From JANWVO01 sp964458495 (GTDB taxonomy: Bacteria; Acidobacteriota; Terriglobia; Bryobacterales; Bryobacteraceae), in the NCBI GenBank assembly GCA_964458495.1, contig CAYWJB010000009.1, forward strand, positions 124,001 through 188,000: a DNA stretch of 64,000 nt, read 5' to 3'. A program made the position numbers and the translations under genes. Numbering within the stretch: the first letter of the stretch is position 1; the number at the start of each line of letters is the position of its first letter. Below the pieces are notes generated by a model. It was not told the origin of the DNA. It saw only the letters and a program-made list of their open reading frames with translations, and did no database searches. Below are positions 33,542 to 42,306 of the stretch, in pieces.

Positions 33542-34810
33542 TTACTGCTGAGGCTCGGGAGCTCGCTGCGCCGACGGCCGGCTCGCCACCAGCCGTTCGA
33601 GTTCCACAATCTGCTGCTTCACCGTATCGGCGTCGGGCGCGTTGGGCGCGAAGCTCAGGTAGCCTTTCATGTGATCCAGCGCCCCGGCGTAGTCGCCTTT
33701 GTCCCTGAGGATGAACGCCATCAGGCTGTAGACGCGGGGATTCCGGTGGTTCGGGTCGAGCTTCATCGCCTCTCGCGCGCTCTTCTCCGCGGCATCCCTG
33801 CGCCCCAGGTTGTAATTGGCGGCGCTGTTCACGAACCAGACCTGCGGATAGTTGAAGGGGTTCAGCTTCAGCACCGTTTCGCTGCGCTGCGCAATCTGCT
33901 CCCAGTCGCGCGAGTTCAGGGCAAGCTGAAGCAGGTTCAGGTGCGGCCCGATGAACTTCGGGTCCGCCTCCACAGACTTCTCCCACGCCGTGCGCGCCTC
34001 TTCGGTCTTCTTCTGCGCATCGAGCGCGATGCCCAACTCCAACCACGCCGCGGCGAACTTCGGATAGATCTCCACTGCCTTTCGCAGGTGGGGCTCGGCT
34101 TCAGCCATCTTCTTTTTCTTGATCAGCGACTGCCCCTTCTCAAACGCCTTTCTGGCCTCTTTGGGCGCGTTGGCTGTCGTCAGGCTGAAGGTGAATCCCT
34201 CGACGTTCGACATCCGCCTCAGCACGATGACGCCGATCTCGGGATTGTCCAGCACCCGCCGCCCGGCCAGTTGCACGACATCGCTCTGATGGCCAGCCAG
34301 TTCCGCCCGGAACTCGCAGCCGATCAGATCCCGCTCGGAGATGCCGCGCGTGGGCCCGGGGTTCATGATGCTGCGCATGTCCGTGCTGTCCATGCTGGCA
34401 TCGGCGAACACGGCCTGGTTCTGGCCCAGTGCGATGTTGAAACGCCCCTTGGCGTCGGTGTATCCCTGCGGCCGGGGCCGCCCGTTGCACACCATCACCA
34501 TCATCACGGGCTCCGGCGGCGCCGTGCCGTCCTCCATCATCACGCGCCCGGAGATGTAGATGGGACGCTGGAAGTCCTGAAACGTCGGCTGCTGCTGTTG
34601 GCCGGGAATCGGCGTCGGAGTGGTAGGTTTGGTCGGTGACGGCGTGGGCGTTGGAGTGGGCGTGGGAGTGGGCGTCGGCGTAGGAGCTGCCCCTCCTCCC
34701 CCCGTACCGCCGCTCTGTCCTCCGCCCTGCTGCTGGGCGGAAGCGAAAACACCAAGCGTCAGCGCCAGCACCACGGCCAGTGCTACCCTTCTCGGTCCGG
34801 CTGAGTTCAT
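33542..34810 (-). CDS. Secreted TPR protein with Pro-Thr repeat linker
   Basis: 422 aa. Signal peptide (residues 1-25, ending FASAQ), then Gly-rich and (PT)n low complexity (residues about 40-68). Next comes a carboxypeptidase-regulatory-like beta domain (ISGRVMMEDGTAPPEPVMMVMVC...GYTDAKGRFNIAL), then at least four TPRs (GQSLIKKKKMAEAEPHLRKAVEIYPKFAAAWLELGIAL and following). Probably a periplasmic or surface scaffold. GGGAGG precedes the ATG. The PT region is a simple repeat that could vary in length between strains. Confidence 0.8.
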   Translation of the reverse strand: MNSAGPRRVALAVVLALTLGVFASAQQQGGGQSGGTGGGGAAPTPTPTPTPTPTPTPSPTKPTTPTPIPGQQQQPTFQDFQRPIYISGRVMMEDGTAPPEPVMMVMVCNGRPRPQGYTDAKGRFNIALGQNQAVFADASMDSTDMRSIMNPGPTRGISERDLIGCEFRAELAGHQSDVVQLAGRRVLDNPEIGVIVLRRMSNVEGFTFSLTTANAPKEARKAFEKGQSLIKKKKMAEAEPHLRKAVEIYPKFAAAWLELGIALDAQKKTEEARTAWEKSVEADPKFIGPHLNLLQLALNSRDWEQIAQRSETVLKLNPFNYPQVWFVNSAANYNLGRRDAAEKSAREAMKLDPNHRNPRVYSLMAFILRDKGDYAGALDHMKGYLSFAPNAPDADTVKQQIVELERLVASRPSAQRAPEPQQ

Positions 34811-34956
34811 GGGGGACCTCCCTGGTCGGGACGGATGTCAACTGCTGTTGCCCGTATTATGGCACAGCTTCGCCGCCGCGGCACCCCGGTTTCTTGCACT
34901 GGAGTTGTTGCGGCTTCGTAAAACTTCAATATGATTGATGGAGACGAGCCATCCCC

Positions 34957-35586
34957 ATGAAACGCATCCGATTCTCCCATTGCACGGCAGCGCTCCTGCT
35001 GCTGTTGCCGGCCTGCTCCCAGGCGCCGCAGACAAAGAAGGAACCGCCCAAGCCGCCGGAGCCCGCCACCGGACAGTCGGCCATTTTCCAGACCTACCAG
35101 GTGGCGCGCACCTGGGCGCCGGATGCCAAGCTCCTGCGTCTGGAGAGCGGCAACATCCCGGAAGCCGCCGCCGGCGGCGGCAAGTACGGCTTCTGGCGGG
35201 CGGCTTATGTCAGCGAATCGAAGCGCGCCCGGCGGGAGTTCACCTGGGCCGCAGCCGACAGTGAGGGCGGAATTATCAAGGGAGTGCGCGCTGGCGCCGA
35301 CTCCGGTTACCTGCCCAACCCGCGCATCTTCCCGATGGCCATTCAGGAAGTCAAGATCGACACGCCCAAGGCGCTGGAGGCCGCCATGGCCGAAGTGGAC
35401 AAGGATGCCAGCATGAAGAAGGTCCTGGCCGACAACAAGGACCTGCCCATCCACTTCTTGCTGGAGTGGGTCGCTCCTGACGTCAAGCCCACCTGGCGCG
35501 TCATCTTCGGCCCGTCGGTTTCCCAAAGCAAGTTCTCTGTCTTTGTCGACGCCTACACCGGCAAGTTCGTCAGGAAGCTGCGCTAG
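34957..35586 (+). CDS. Putative lipoprotein
   Basis: 209 aa. Signal peptide with lipobox LLPAC (Cys near residue 20), then a Pro/Lys-rich linker. The mature part has FQTYQVARTWAPDAKLLRLESG and an end TWRVIFG...FSVFVDAYTGKFVRKL that resembles a PepSY-like beta segment. Likely anchored in the outer or inner membrane facing the periplasm. Function unknown. Confidence 0.7.
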   Translation: MKRIRFSHCTAALLLLLPACSQAPQTKKEPPKPPEPATGQSAIFQTYQVARTWAPDAKLLRLESGNIPEAAAGGGKYGFWRAAYVSESKRARREFTWAAADSEGGIIKGVRAGADSGYLPNPRIFPMAIQEVKIDTPKALEAAMAEVDKDASMKKVLADNKDLPIHFLLEWVAPDVKPTWRVIFGPSVSQSKFSVFVDAYTGKFVRKLR

Positions 35587-35601
35587 ACCGCCTGTGCGCC
35601 C

Positions 35602-36036
35602 CTAGTCCTGCCCGCGCGCCGCGCGCCGCCGGGCGCGCGGCTGCGTCCCGGCAGCGGGCGGCTCGGAAGGAACGGGACGCGCCACCGGAATCAGGGAGTG
35701 CTGCGGCTCCGGCGGCGCCTGGCGCAGGTTCCGCGCCAGTTCCGTGTTCAGCGACTGCACGAACTGCTCGATCTGCTTCTGCATCGCCGCCATCTTTTCC
35801 CGCATGTTGAGGATGATCTCGACTCCTGCCAGGTTCACGCCGAGCTCCCGTGTCAGCTCCAGCACCACCTCCAGCCGCTCCAGATCCTCCTCCGTATACA
35901 GCCGCGTATTGCCCTCGCTGCGAGAGGGCTTGATCAGCCCCTCGCGCTCGTACATGCGCAGCGTCTGCGGATGGATCCCGTATTTCTCGGCCACCGCCGA
36001 GATCATGTAGCCGGCTTTCCCTCGCTGTTTCGGCAC
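35602..36036 (-). CDS. hspR: Heat-shock repressor HspR (MerR family)
   Basis: 144 aa. MISAVAEKYGIHPQTLRMYEREGLIKPSRSEGNTRLYTEEDLERL is the HspR-type MerR HTH, followed by VVLELTRELGVNLAGVEIILNMREKM and a glutamine/proline-rich, then Arg-rich tail (RARRRAARG). Start set at GTG 36036, 5 nt after the dnaJ stop, with AAAGGTG at Shine-Dalgarno distance; TTG 36057 would overlap dnaJ. HspR typically binds HAIR inverted repeats with DnaK as co-repressor, and a HAIR-like site lies before dnaK. Confidence 0.9.
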   Translation of the reverse strand: MPKQRGKAGYMISAVAEKYGIHPQTLRMYEREGLIKPSRSEGNTRLYTEEDLERLEVVLELTRELGVNLAGVEIILNMREKMAAMQKQIEQFVQSLNTELARNLRQAPPEPQHSLIPVARPVPSEPPAAGTQPRARRRAARGQD

Positions 36037-36041
36037 GGCGT

Positions 36042-37181
36042 CTACACCTTTGACCAAAGCTCGGCGCGCGGGTCGCGCGGGTCATGCTTGGACAGCTCTC
36101 GCAGCAGTTCGCGCACGCGCTCGTCGCGCACGTCGGGCGTCTGCAAATCGATCTCGACGATCTGGTCGCCGCGGGCGTTCTTGCGGGCGTTGAATACGCC
36201 CTTCTCCCGCAGCCGGAATTTCTGGCCATTCTGCGTGCCTTGCGGGATCTTTAAAAGCGCCCGCCCGTCGACGGTGGGCACCTCGATCCTCGCTCCCAGC
36301 CCCGCCTCCCACACAGCCACCGGCACGCGGACATGGATGTCGTCCCCTTCCCGGCGGAACAGCGGGTGGTCGTTCACCTTGACCGTGATATACAGGTCCC
36401 CGGAGGGAGCGCCCATCGTGCCGGCATTGCCCTTCCCGGCCACGCGCAGCCTCGAACCCGTGGACGCGCCCGGCGGAATGCGCGCCTCCACCGTCTCATT
36501 CACCGCCGCCCGTCCGTCGCCGCCGCAGGCGTGGCAGGCGCGCGCCATTCTGCCGCTGCCGCCGCACCGCGGGCAGGCAAGCGAAAACCGCATCGCGCCC
36601 ACCATCTGCGTCACGCTGCCGCTGCCGTTGCACTGCGTGCACAGCGTGGCCCCGCCGCCCGCCTCCCCCGTGCCGCCGCAGCTCTTGCACGTGTCGAGCC
36701 GGGAGATGTTGAGCCTGACTTGCGTGCCGCGGATCGCCTGCCAGAAGTCGATCTCGAGCGCGTACTCCAGGTCTGTGCCCTTCTCGGGCGTCCGGCGCCG
36801 CGCCTCCCTGCGGCTGCCGAAAAACTGGCTGAACAGGTCTCCGAAGCTCGAACCGAAGCCGCCTTGCGCGCCGCCAAAGGTCTCCGAAAAATCGAAACCG
36901 CCGAACCCGAAGCCCTGCGGCCCCGCACCCGGCTGCCCGGCGCCCGGGAAGCCGGATTCGGAATAGAAGCCGTAGGTGTCGTACATCTTCCGCTTCTTCG
37001 CGTCGGAGAGGACCTCGTAGGCCTCCTGCACCGCCTTGAAGCGCTCCTCGGCCGCCTTGTCGCCCGGATTGAGGTCGGGATGATACTTGCGGGCCAGCCG
37101 GCGGTACGCCTTGCGGATCTCGTCCGCCGAGGCGTCCCGCCTCACCCCGAGCGTCTCGTAGTAGTCCTTGCTGGTCGTCAT
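36042..37181 (-). CDS. dnaJ: Chaperone DnaJ
   Basis: 379 aa type I Hsp40. J domain residues 1-70 with HPD (RKYHPDLNPGD); Gly/Phe-rich stretch about 75-115; zinc region with four CxxCxGxG-type motifs (CKSCGGTG, CTQCNGSG, CPRCGGSG, CHACGGDG); C-terminal substrate-binding domains. Stimulates DnaK ATPase. Lies between dnaK (33-nt gap) and hspR in one transcript; grpE is not adjacent. Confidence 0.97.
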   Translation of the reverse strand: MTTSKDYYETLGVRRDASADEIRKAYRRLARKYHPDLNPGDKAAEERFKAVQEAYEVLSDAKKRKMYDTYGFYSESGFPGAGQPGAGPQGFGFGGFDFSETFGGAQGGFGSSFGDLFSQFFGSRREARRRTPEKGTDLEYALEIDFWQAIRGTQVRLNISRLDTCKSCGGTGEAGGGATLCTQCNGSGSVTQMVGAMRFSLACPRCGGSGRMARACHACGGDGRAAVNETVEARIPPGASTGSRLRVAGKGNAGTMGAPSGDLYITVKVNDHPLFRREGDDIHVRVPVAVWEAGLGARIEVPTVDGRALLKIPQGTQNGQKFRLREKGVFNARKNARGDQIVEIDLQTPDVRDERVRELLRELSKHDPRDPRAELWSKV

Positions 37182-37214
37182 ATGCCGGCCCGGCGCCGCA
37201 CTCGTTTCGCCGGA

Positions 37215-39128
37215 TTACTTCCTCTGGTCGTCCACGTCGACGAACTCGGCGTCCACAACGTCGTCCTTCTTTGCGCCCTCGGCCTTGGGCCCGGAGGCGC
37301 CGTCGCCGGCGGAAGGCTGCTGCGCCCCGGCGGCGCGGTACATCGCCTCGGCCAGCTTGTGGCTGGCCTGCATCAGCCGGTCCTGCGCCGCCCGGATCCG
37401 CTCCAGCCCGCCTTCGGCTACCGCCTTTTTGGCCTCCGCCACCGCATCCTCGATGTTGCGTGCGTCGGCATCGGAGATCTTGTCGCGGTGCTCGCGCAGC
37501 ATCTTCTCCGCGCCATAGACGGCGTTGTCGAGCTGGTTCTTCGCTTCGACCTCCTGCCGCCGCCGCTCGTCTTCGGTCCGGTGCGACTCGGCGTCCCGCG
37601 CCATCTTGTCGACCTCGTCCTTCGACAGGCCCGACGACGACGTGATCGTGATCTTCTGCTCATTGCCCGTCGCCCGGTCCTTCGCCGTCACGTGCAGGAT
37701 GCCGTTGGCGTCGATGTCGAAGGTCACCTCGATCTGCGGAATGCCGCGCGGCGCCGGCGGAATGCCGACCAGCTGGAACACCCCCAGCAGCCGGTTGTCC
37801 TGCGCCATCGCGCGCTCGCCCTGGTAGACCTTGATCTCCACGCTCGTCTGGTTGTCGCTGGCCGTCGAGAACACCTCTGATTTGCGCGTCGGAATCGTCG
37901 TGTTCCGCTCGATCAGCTTTGTGAACACGCCGCCCAGCGTCTCGATGCCCAGCGACAGCGGCGTGACGTCCAGCAGCAGCACGTCCTTCACCTCGCCGCC
38001 CAGCACGCCGCCCTGGACCGCGGCGCCCACCGCCACCACCTCGTCCGGGTTCACCGTCTTGTTCGGCTCTTTCCGGAACAGCTCCTTCACCAGCTGCTGC
38101 ACGCGCGGAATGCGCGTCGAGCCGCCCACGAGCACCACCTCGTCGATCTGGTCCGGAGTCAGCCCCGCGTCAGCCAGCGCCTGCTTGCAGGGCGGAATCG
38201 AGCGCTGCAGGATGTCCTCGATCATCTGCTCGAACCGGGCGCGCGTCAGCGTCTTCACCAGGTGCTTCGGCCCCGTCTGCGGATCGCCATAGATGAACGG
38301 CAGATTGATCTCGGTCTCCATGGCCGAGCTGAGCTCGATCTTCGCCTTCTCCGCCGCCTCCTTCAGCCGTTGCAGGGCCATCCGGTCGCGCGACAGGTCC
38401 ACCCCCTCTTCCTTCTTGAACTCCTCGATCAGCCAGTCCACCAGCCGCTGGTCGATGTTGTCCCCGCCCAGGTGCGTGTCGCCGTTGGTCGACTTCACTT
38501 CCACCACGCCCTCGCCCACCTCGAGAATCGAGATGTCGAACGTGCCGCCGCCGAAGTCGTAGACCGCGATCCGCTCCTCCTTCTTTTTGTCCAGTCCGTA
38601 AGCCAGCGCCGCCGCCGTCGGCTCGTTGATGATGCGCAGCACCTCCAGACCCGCAATCTGCCCGGCGTCCTTCGTCGCCTGCCGCTGCGCGTCATTGAAG
38701 TACGCCGGCACCGTGATCACCGCCCTGGTCACCTTCTCCCCCAGATACGCCTCGGCGGCTTCCTTCAGCTTCGTCAGGATCATCGCCGAAATCTCGGGAG
38801 GCGCATGCTTCTTGCCCGCAATCTCCACGCGCGCGTCGCCGTTTTCGCCCCGCACCACGTGGTAGGGCACCAGCTTCATCTCTTGCGTCACCTCATCGAA
38901 GCGCCGCCCCATGAAGCGCTTGATCGAGTAGATCGTATTCTCCGGGTTGGTCACAGCCTGGCGCTTGGCCACCTGCCCCACCAGCCGGTCCCCGCTCTTG
39001 GTGAAGGCGACCACCGAGGGCGTCGTCCGCGCCCCCTCCTGGTTTGGGATCACAACGGGCTGCCCCCCCTCCATCACTGCCACCACGGAGTTCGTGGTTC
39101 CCAGGTCGATGCCAATGATCTTGCTCAT
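37215..39128 (-). CDS. dnaK: Chaperone DnaK (Hsp70)
   Basis: 637 aa. IDLGTTNSVVAVMEG at the N-terminus, VPAYFNDAQRQATKDAG, YDFGGGTFDISIL and VLVGGSTRIP in the ATPase domain; LLDVTPLSLGIETLGG opens the substrate-binding domain; the lid and the DDVVDAEFVDVDD tail close it. First gene of dnaK-dnaJ-hspR. Expression is likely repressed by HspR at the HAIR-like site overlapping the -35. Confidence 0.98.
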   Translation of the reverse strand: MSKIIGIDLGTTNSVVAVMEGGQPVVIPNQEGARTTPSVVAFTKSGDRLVGQVAKRQAVTNPENTIYSIKRFMGRRFDEVTQEMKLVPYHVVRGENGDARVEIAGKKHAPPEISAMILTKLKEAAEAYLGEKVTRAVITVPAYFNDAQRQATKDAGQIAGLEVLRIINEPTAAALAYGLDKKKEERIAVYDFGGGTFDISILEVGEGVVEVKSTNGDTHLGGDNIDQRLVDWLIEEFKKEEGVDLSRDRMALQRLKEAAEKAKIELSSAMETEINLPFIYGDPQTGPKHLVKTLTRARFEQMIEDILQRSIPPCKQALADAGLTPDQIDEVVLVGGSTRIPRVQQLVKELFRKEPNKTVNPDEVVAVGAAVQGGVLGGEVKDVLLLDVTPLSLGIETLGGVFTKLIERNTTIPTRKSEVFSTASDNQTSVEIKVYQGERAMAQDNRLLGVFQLVGIPPAPRGIPQIEVTFDIDANGILHVTAKDRATGNEQKITITSSSGLSKDEVDKMARDAESHRTEDERRRQEVEAKNQLDNAVYGAEKMLREHRDKISDADARNIEDAVAEAKKAVAEGGLERIRAAQDRLMQASHKLAEAMYRAAGAQQPSAGDGASGPKAEGAKKDDVVDAEFVDVDDQRK

Positions 39129-39205
39129 GTCCCTTCCCTTGCTAACCCTCGGTTTGTTTTTCTTCAGACTCTTCGGCGCCCGGCTCGACGGATGCGCCTG
39201 CTAGT

Positions 39206-39235
39206 ATTATCAAAGTTTAGTGGACTGATGTCAAG
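39206..39235 (-). promoter_or_regulatory. dnaK promoter with HAIR-like HspR operator
   Basis: Minus strand TTGACA (39234-39229), 17-nt spacer, GATAAT (39211-39206). A HAIR-like inverted repeat, CTTGACA-N7-ACTAAAC (39235-39215), matches the consensus CTTGAGT-N7-ACTCAAG at 5 of 7 positions in each half and has the exact 7-nt spacing. It covers the -35 and part of the spacer, a position suited to repression. Confidence 0.6.
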
Positions 39236-39298
39236 TTGTAACTGCGTGTTTCACGCTAACCCCTTGATACCAAGCGTCGTTTGTGCCATTTCTGAATC

Positions 39299-40114
39299 GT
39301 GGACTGGAAACCTCTTTTGCTCCTCCCCCTCGCCTGGATCCTGCTCTCCTGGATGGCCCATCGAGCGGCCTTTTACCCTATGCGGTTCCCGGATGGCCGC
39401 TGGCAGGAGGCGCGGGATCTTGCTGTGGAGGATGTCTGGCTCCGCAGCGGGAAGCACCGGATCCATGGCTGGTGGGCGCCGCTCGAGGGCGCCCCGGGTG
39501 CCGTGCTGTTTCTGCATGGAAACGCGGGCAACGTCACCCACCGGATCCGGCACATCCGGGCCTGGCGCGCCGCCGGCGCCTCTATTCTGGTAGTCGACTA
39601 CCGCGGCTACGGACGAAGCGAGGGCCGGGCCTCGGAAGCCGGACTGTACGAGGATGCCTTGGCTGGATATCGCCACCTGCACGGGCGCGGGTACAAACCG
39701 GAACAGATCGTCGTCCATGGGGAATCGCTCGGCACGGTGGCCGCCGCCCATGTGGCTTCCGTGGAACCGGTGGCCGGTCTGATCCTCGAAGCGCCCTTCC
39801 CCTCGGCTCGCGCAGTGGCGCACACCGTGTTGCCCCTGCTCGGCCCGTTGCTGGTCTGGGGCTTCGACCTGAGGGCGCGGCTTGCCCGTGTCGCTGCCCC
39901 CCTCCTGGTCATCCACGGCGAGCAGGATGAGGTGATCCCGTTCCGCCTTGGGCGCGCCGTCTTCGAGGCGGCGCCACAACCCAAAGAGTTCTGGGCCATC
40001 CCCGGCGCCGGCCACAACGACATCCCGGAGACCGCCGGCCCTGCCTACCCCGCACGCCTCCGCTCCTTCCTCCTCCTCACCACTCCACATGCCGAGGGGG
40101 ACAGCCTGAATTGA
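39299..40114 (+). CDS. Membrane-anchored alpha/beta hydrolase
   Basis: 271 aa, GTG start. An N-terminal hydrophobic segment (residues 5-20) is followed by an alpha/beta hydrolase of the BEM46/YqkD type: FLHGNAGN (oxyanion hole), VDYRGYGRSEG, HGESLGT nucleophile Ser (about residue 142), HGEQDEVIP (Asp) and GAGHNDI (His). Substrate unknown (ester or peptide). The last eight codons lie inside the downstream inverted repeat, so the C-terminal end may have been replaced by that element. Confidence 0.82.
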   Translation: MDWKPLLLLPLAWILLSWMAHRAAFYPMRFPDGRWQEARDLAVEDVWLRSGKHRIHGWWAPLEGAPGAVLFLHGNAGNVTHRIRHIRAWRAAGASILVVDYRGYGRSEGRASEAGLYEDALAGYRHLHGRGYKPEQIVVHGESLGTVAAAHVASVEPVAGLILEAPFPSARAVAHTVLPLLGPLLVWGFDLRARLARVAAPLLVIHGEQDEVIPFRLGRAVFEAAPQPKEFWAIPGAGHNDIPETAGPAYPARLRSFLLLTTPHAEGDSLN

Positions 40115-40953
40115 ACGCTTGGCGCATTTTTCCAAATGGACGGAGCGCTCCGACACTTTCGCAAAATCCGGCCTCACGCGGCGCGATCCGACGAGTGCCG
40201 CCGGATTCCCGACCGCACTCACAGCGGCCACCGTCGCGCACATCGCCTTGGCATCCGGCCCGCCGCGCCGTAATTGTCTGAGCAGCCTTGCTTGAACTCA
40301 CCCTGGTAGCAACGGCAGGTCGGCACGGGGGGTTCGGCGCTCAAGTCAAAGCCAGCTTCGCTAACCCATTGGCGCTATTGGCCATTTTCGAAGCGAACCC
40401 TGCTTGGTTGTCAGACTTGCGCACGGGACAACACTGGCGGGAACGTGAGTTGCGATGCTGTGACAGACACGTACTCCTGACAAGGCTGCTTTGGGCCCAA
40501 CGCTGGGCCTACTTCGGGGGTTTTCAGTCCACGCCATGTGTGAGATATGAATACGCTGCGGGGAGTGCATCTTTAAATCCTTGGGGGAGAGGACTCTCGC
40601 AAAGGGGGGTATCGGGTGCGGAGGGCGGTTCCGGCTCCACGTGGACGGATCAATCTGCGCCCATCCGGAGGTATTAAGTGTTCAAGCACAAGCTGGCAAA
40701 ACTCGCCTGCCCGTCTTGTCAGTGCTGCCGGATGAAGGTTGCCGGGGGCCATTTCTGGCTACTGACCCGGAGGCATGCATCGCGGCGTGGGGAGAGGCCC
40801 CCCGGAGGCATCGAAAGCCATCGTGCGTGTGGCGAGGCTGCATCCAGGGCGTTGGCAGGAGGCAAAGCGCACGGGCCGAAATCGCGAAAGTGACAGAGCG
40901 CTCCGTCCACTTGGGGAAATCCGCCAAGTGCTCGATTCAGGCTGTCCCCCTCG
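40093..40953. repeat. Non-coding segment bounded by ~80-bp imperfect inverted repeats
   Basis: Bases 40093-40172 and the reverse complement of about 40873-40953 align over about 80 bp with roughly 80 percent or better identity by eye. The shared cores are GAGGGGGACAGCCTGAAT, then TTGGCG, GGACGGAGCGCTC and CACTTTCGC. The approximately 700 bp between them is lower in G+C than its surroundings and has no ORF I can support. It may be a decayed insertion element, a non-autonomous (MITE-like) element, or two copies of a dispersed intergenic repeat. No transposase and no clear target duplication seen. Confidence 0.6.
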
Positions 40954-40993
40954 TGGGGTTGTGCCGGGCGCACTGTTCTGCTGTGATGAACCC

Positions 40994-41623
40994 ATGCGGC
41001 GCAGATCATTCCTCCTGCTCCCTCCGGTGGCGGCACTGGCTCAAAGCGGCAAGCCGGCCACCCCGCCGCTCGCCGAGGAGATTGAAGCCTTCGGCCTCCG
41101 CTGGCAGGTCATCTCCGCCTCAGACTGGAAGGTCGAGGACGGCGAACTGCACCTGATCACCGCCCGCCCGCAGCAGGCCAACCCCCGCCGCCCCATCCAG
41201 TTCGCCCTTGCGCGGACCGAACCGCTCGCCCGCTTCACGCTCGAAGTCGAGGTGCGCCGATCATCGCCGAAGGGTTCGCTGATCCTCGTCTACTCCTGGC
41301 AGAAGGACGGCTACTTCAACTACGTCCATCTCTCCGACGACGCCGCGTCGCAGGTGGAGGTCCACAACGGCATCTTCCACTGCTTCGGCGGTGACAGGGT
41401 GCGCATCAGCCCGCTCGAAGGCCCCGGTTCGCTGCCCACTGCCGGGTGGCATTCCGTGCGCGTCGACTACGACGCCACATCCGGTCTTGTGCAGGCGTGG
41501 GTCGACGGCAAGACCTCGCCCTCGCTCAAGGCGGTGGATCTGAGCCTCGGCGCCGGCCGAATCGGGCTCGGCAGCTTCTTCAACACCGGTTCCTTCCGCC
41601 GCTTCCGGCTCACGCGCGGCTGA
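40994..41623 (+). CDS. Secreted concanavalin-like (LamG/DUF1080-like) protein
   Basis: 209 aa. The signal peptide RRRSFLLLPPVAALAQS is followed by a single beta-sandwich: WKVEDGELHLITARP, FTLEVEVRRSSPKGSLILVYSWQKDGYFNYVHLSDD, GWHSVRVDYDATSGLVQAWVDGK and GRIGLGSFFNTGSFRRFRLT follow the pattern of glycan-binding or DUF1080-type domains. Probably binds or cleaves a carbohydrate outside the cytoplasm. Begins about 40 bp after the inverted-repeat element. Confidence 0.75.
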   Translation: MRRRSFLLLPPVAALAQSGKPATPPLAEEIEAFGLRWQVISASDWKVEDGELHLITARPQQANPRRPIQFALARTEPLARFTLEVEVRRSSPKGSLILVYSWQKDGYFNYVHLSDDAASQVEVHNGIFHCFGGDRVRISPLEGPGSLPTAGWHSVRVDYDATSGLVQAWVDGKTSPSLKAVDLSLGAGRIGLGSFFNTGSFRRFRLTRG

Positions 41624-41675
41624 TGCCGGCGGTCTTTGCAACACCGGCTGCTATTCTGGAATCAGATCCTCTGGC

Positions 41676-42272
41676 ATGTTCCTGAAAATCCTGGCCCACC
41701 CGGTTCTCGTGAACCTCAACTTCCATGTGCCGCTCATCGTCGATCTGCGGCACCCGCTCATTCTGCTCACCGGAGAAAACGGCTGCGGCAAGTCCACCCT
41801 GCTGCACTCGATTTACTACGCCATGCGCGGTGAGGAAGTCGAAGGCTTCATCTACCGGGTGGAGAGCAAAATCGAATCGCCGCGCGTGTTCCTGTTCGAC
41901 GCCGAGCACCACAACCCGCGCATGCACCTCGAACTCTTCCAGAACAACCCTCAAATGCGCGAGTTCATCCAGATGGCCTCCCACGGACAGGTCATGCTCT
42001 CGCTGTTCCGCGAAACCTTCCCCGCCCTGCCCGAAGGCACCATGCTGCTGCTGGACGAGCCGGAGATGGCGCTCTCGGTATCCAACCAGAAGCGCATCCT
42101 CAAGATGCTGCTCGAGCTCGTCGACCAGAAGAAGTTCCGCATCATCTGCGCCACCCACTCTCCCGTGCTCATCGACGCGCCGGAAACCTACGTCATCAAC
42201 CTCGACAACTACATCAACCGCAACGTCGCTGACCTGACGCTCGGCGTCGAGGGCTCGAGCACCATCCAGTGA
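41676..42272 (+). CDS. AAA/ABC-type ATP-binding protein (stand-alone)
   Basis: 198 aa. Walker A GENGCGKST (about residues 33-41), Walker B MLLLDEPEMALS (about 122-133) with catalytic Glu, and H-loop CATHSPVL. It matches the small stand-alone AAA ATPases related to OLD/RecF-like proteins (LILLTGENGCGKSTLLHSI). The family includes immunity and repair ATPases, but there is no nuclease or TOPRIM partner here. Ends 34 nt before the fusion gene. Function unknown. Confidence 0.8.
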   Translation: MFLKILAHPVLVNLNFHVPLIVDLRHPLILLTGENGCGKSTLLHSIYYAMRGEEVEGFIYRVESKIESPRVFLFDAEHHNPRMHLELFQNNPQMREFIQMASHGQVMLSLFRETFPALPEGTMLLLDEPEMALSVSNQKRILKMLLELVDQKKFRIICATHSPVLIDAPETYVINLDNYINRNVADLTLGVEGSSTIQ

Positions 42273-42292
42273 AGCCCCGCCCTCCCGGCGGC

Positions 42293-42298
42293 TACGAT
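42293..42298 (+). promoter_or_regulatory. -10 box (TACGAT) before the AMP-ligase fusion gene
   Basis: TACGAT ends 8 nt before ATG 42307, leaderless-type spacing. It leaves the in-frame ATG at 42301 upstream of the predicted transcript start. Confidence 0.35.
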
Positions 42299-42306
42299 GG
42301 ATGAGG

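Noticed and set aside
34848..34853. TTGACA on the minus strand before the TPR gene
   Set aside because: No -10 at 16-19 nt downstream on that strand.
38262..39593. Plus-strand ORF of 443 codons opposite dnaK
   Set aside because: Shadow of dnaK running into the hydrolase region in another frame.
40288..40677. ORF of 129 codons inside the inverted-repeat segment
   Set aside because: No Shine-Dalgarno, no recognisable domain and unlike local codon use; could be decayed element sequence but is not supported as a gene.
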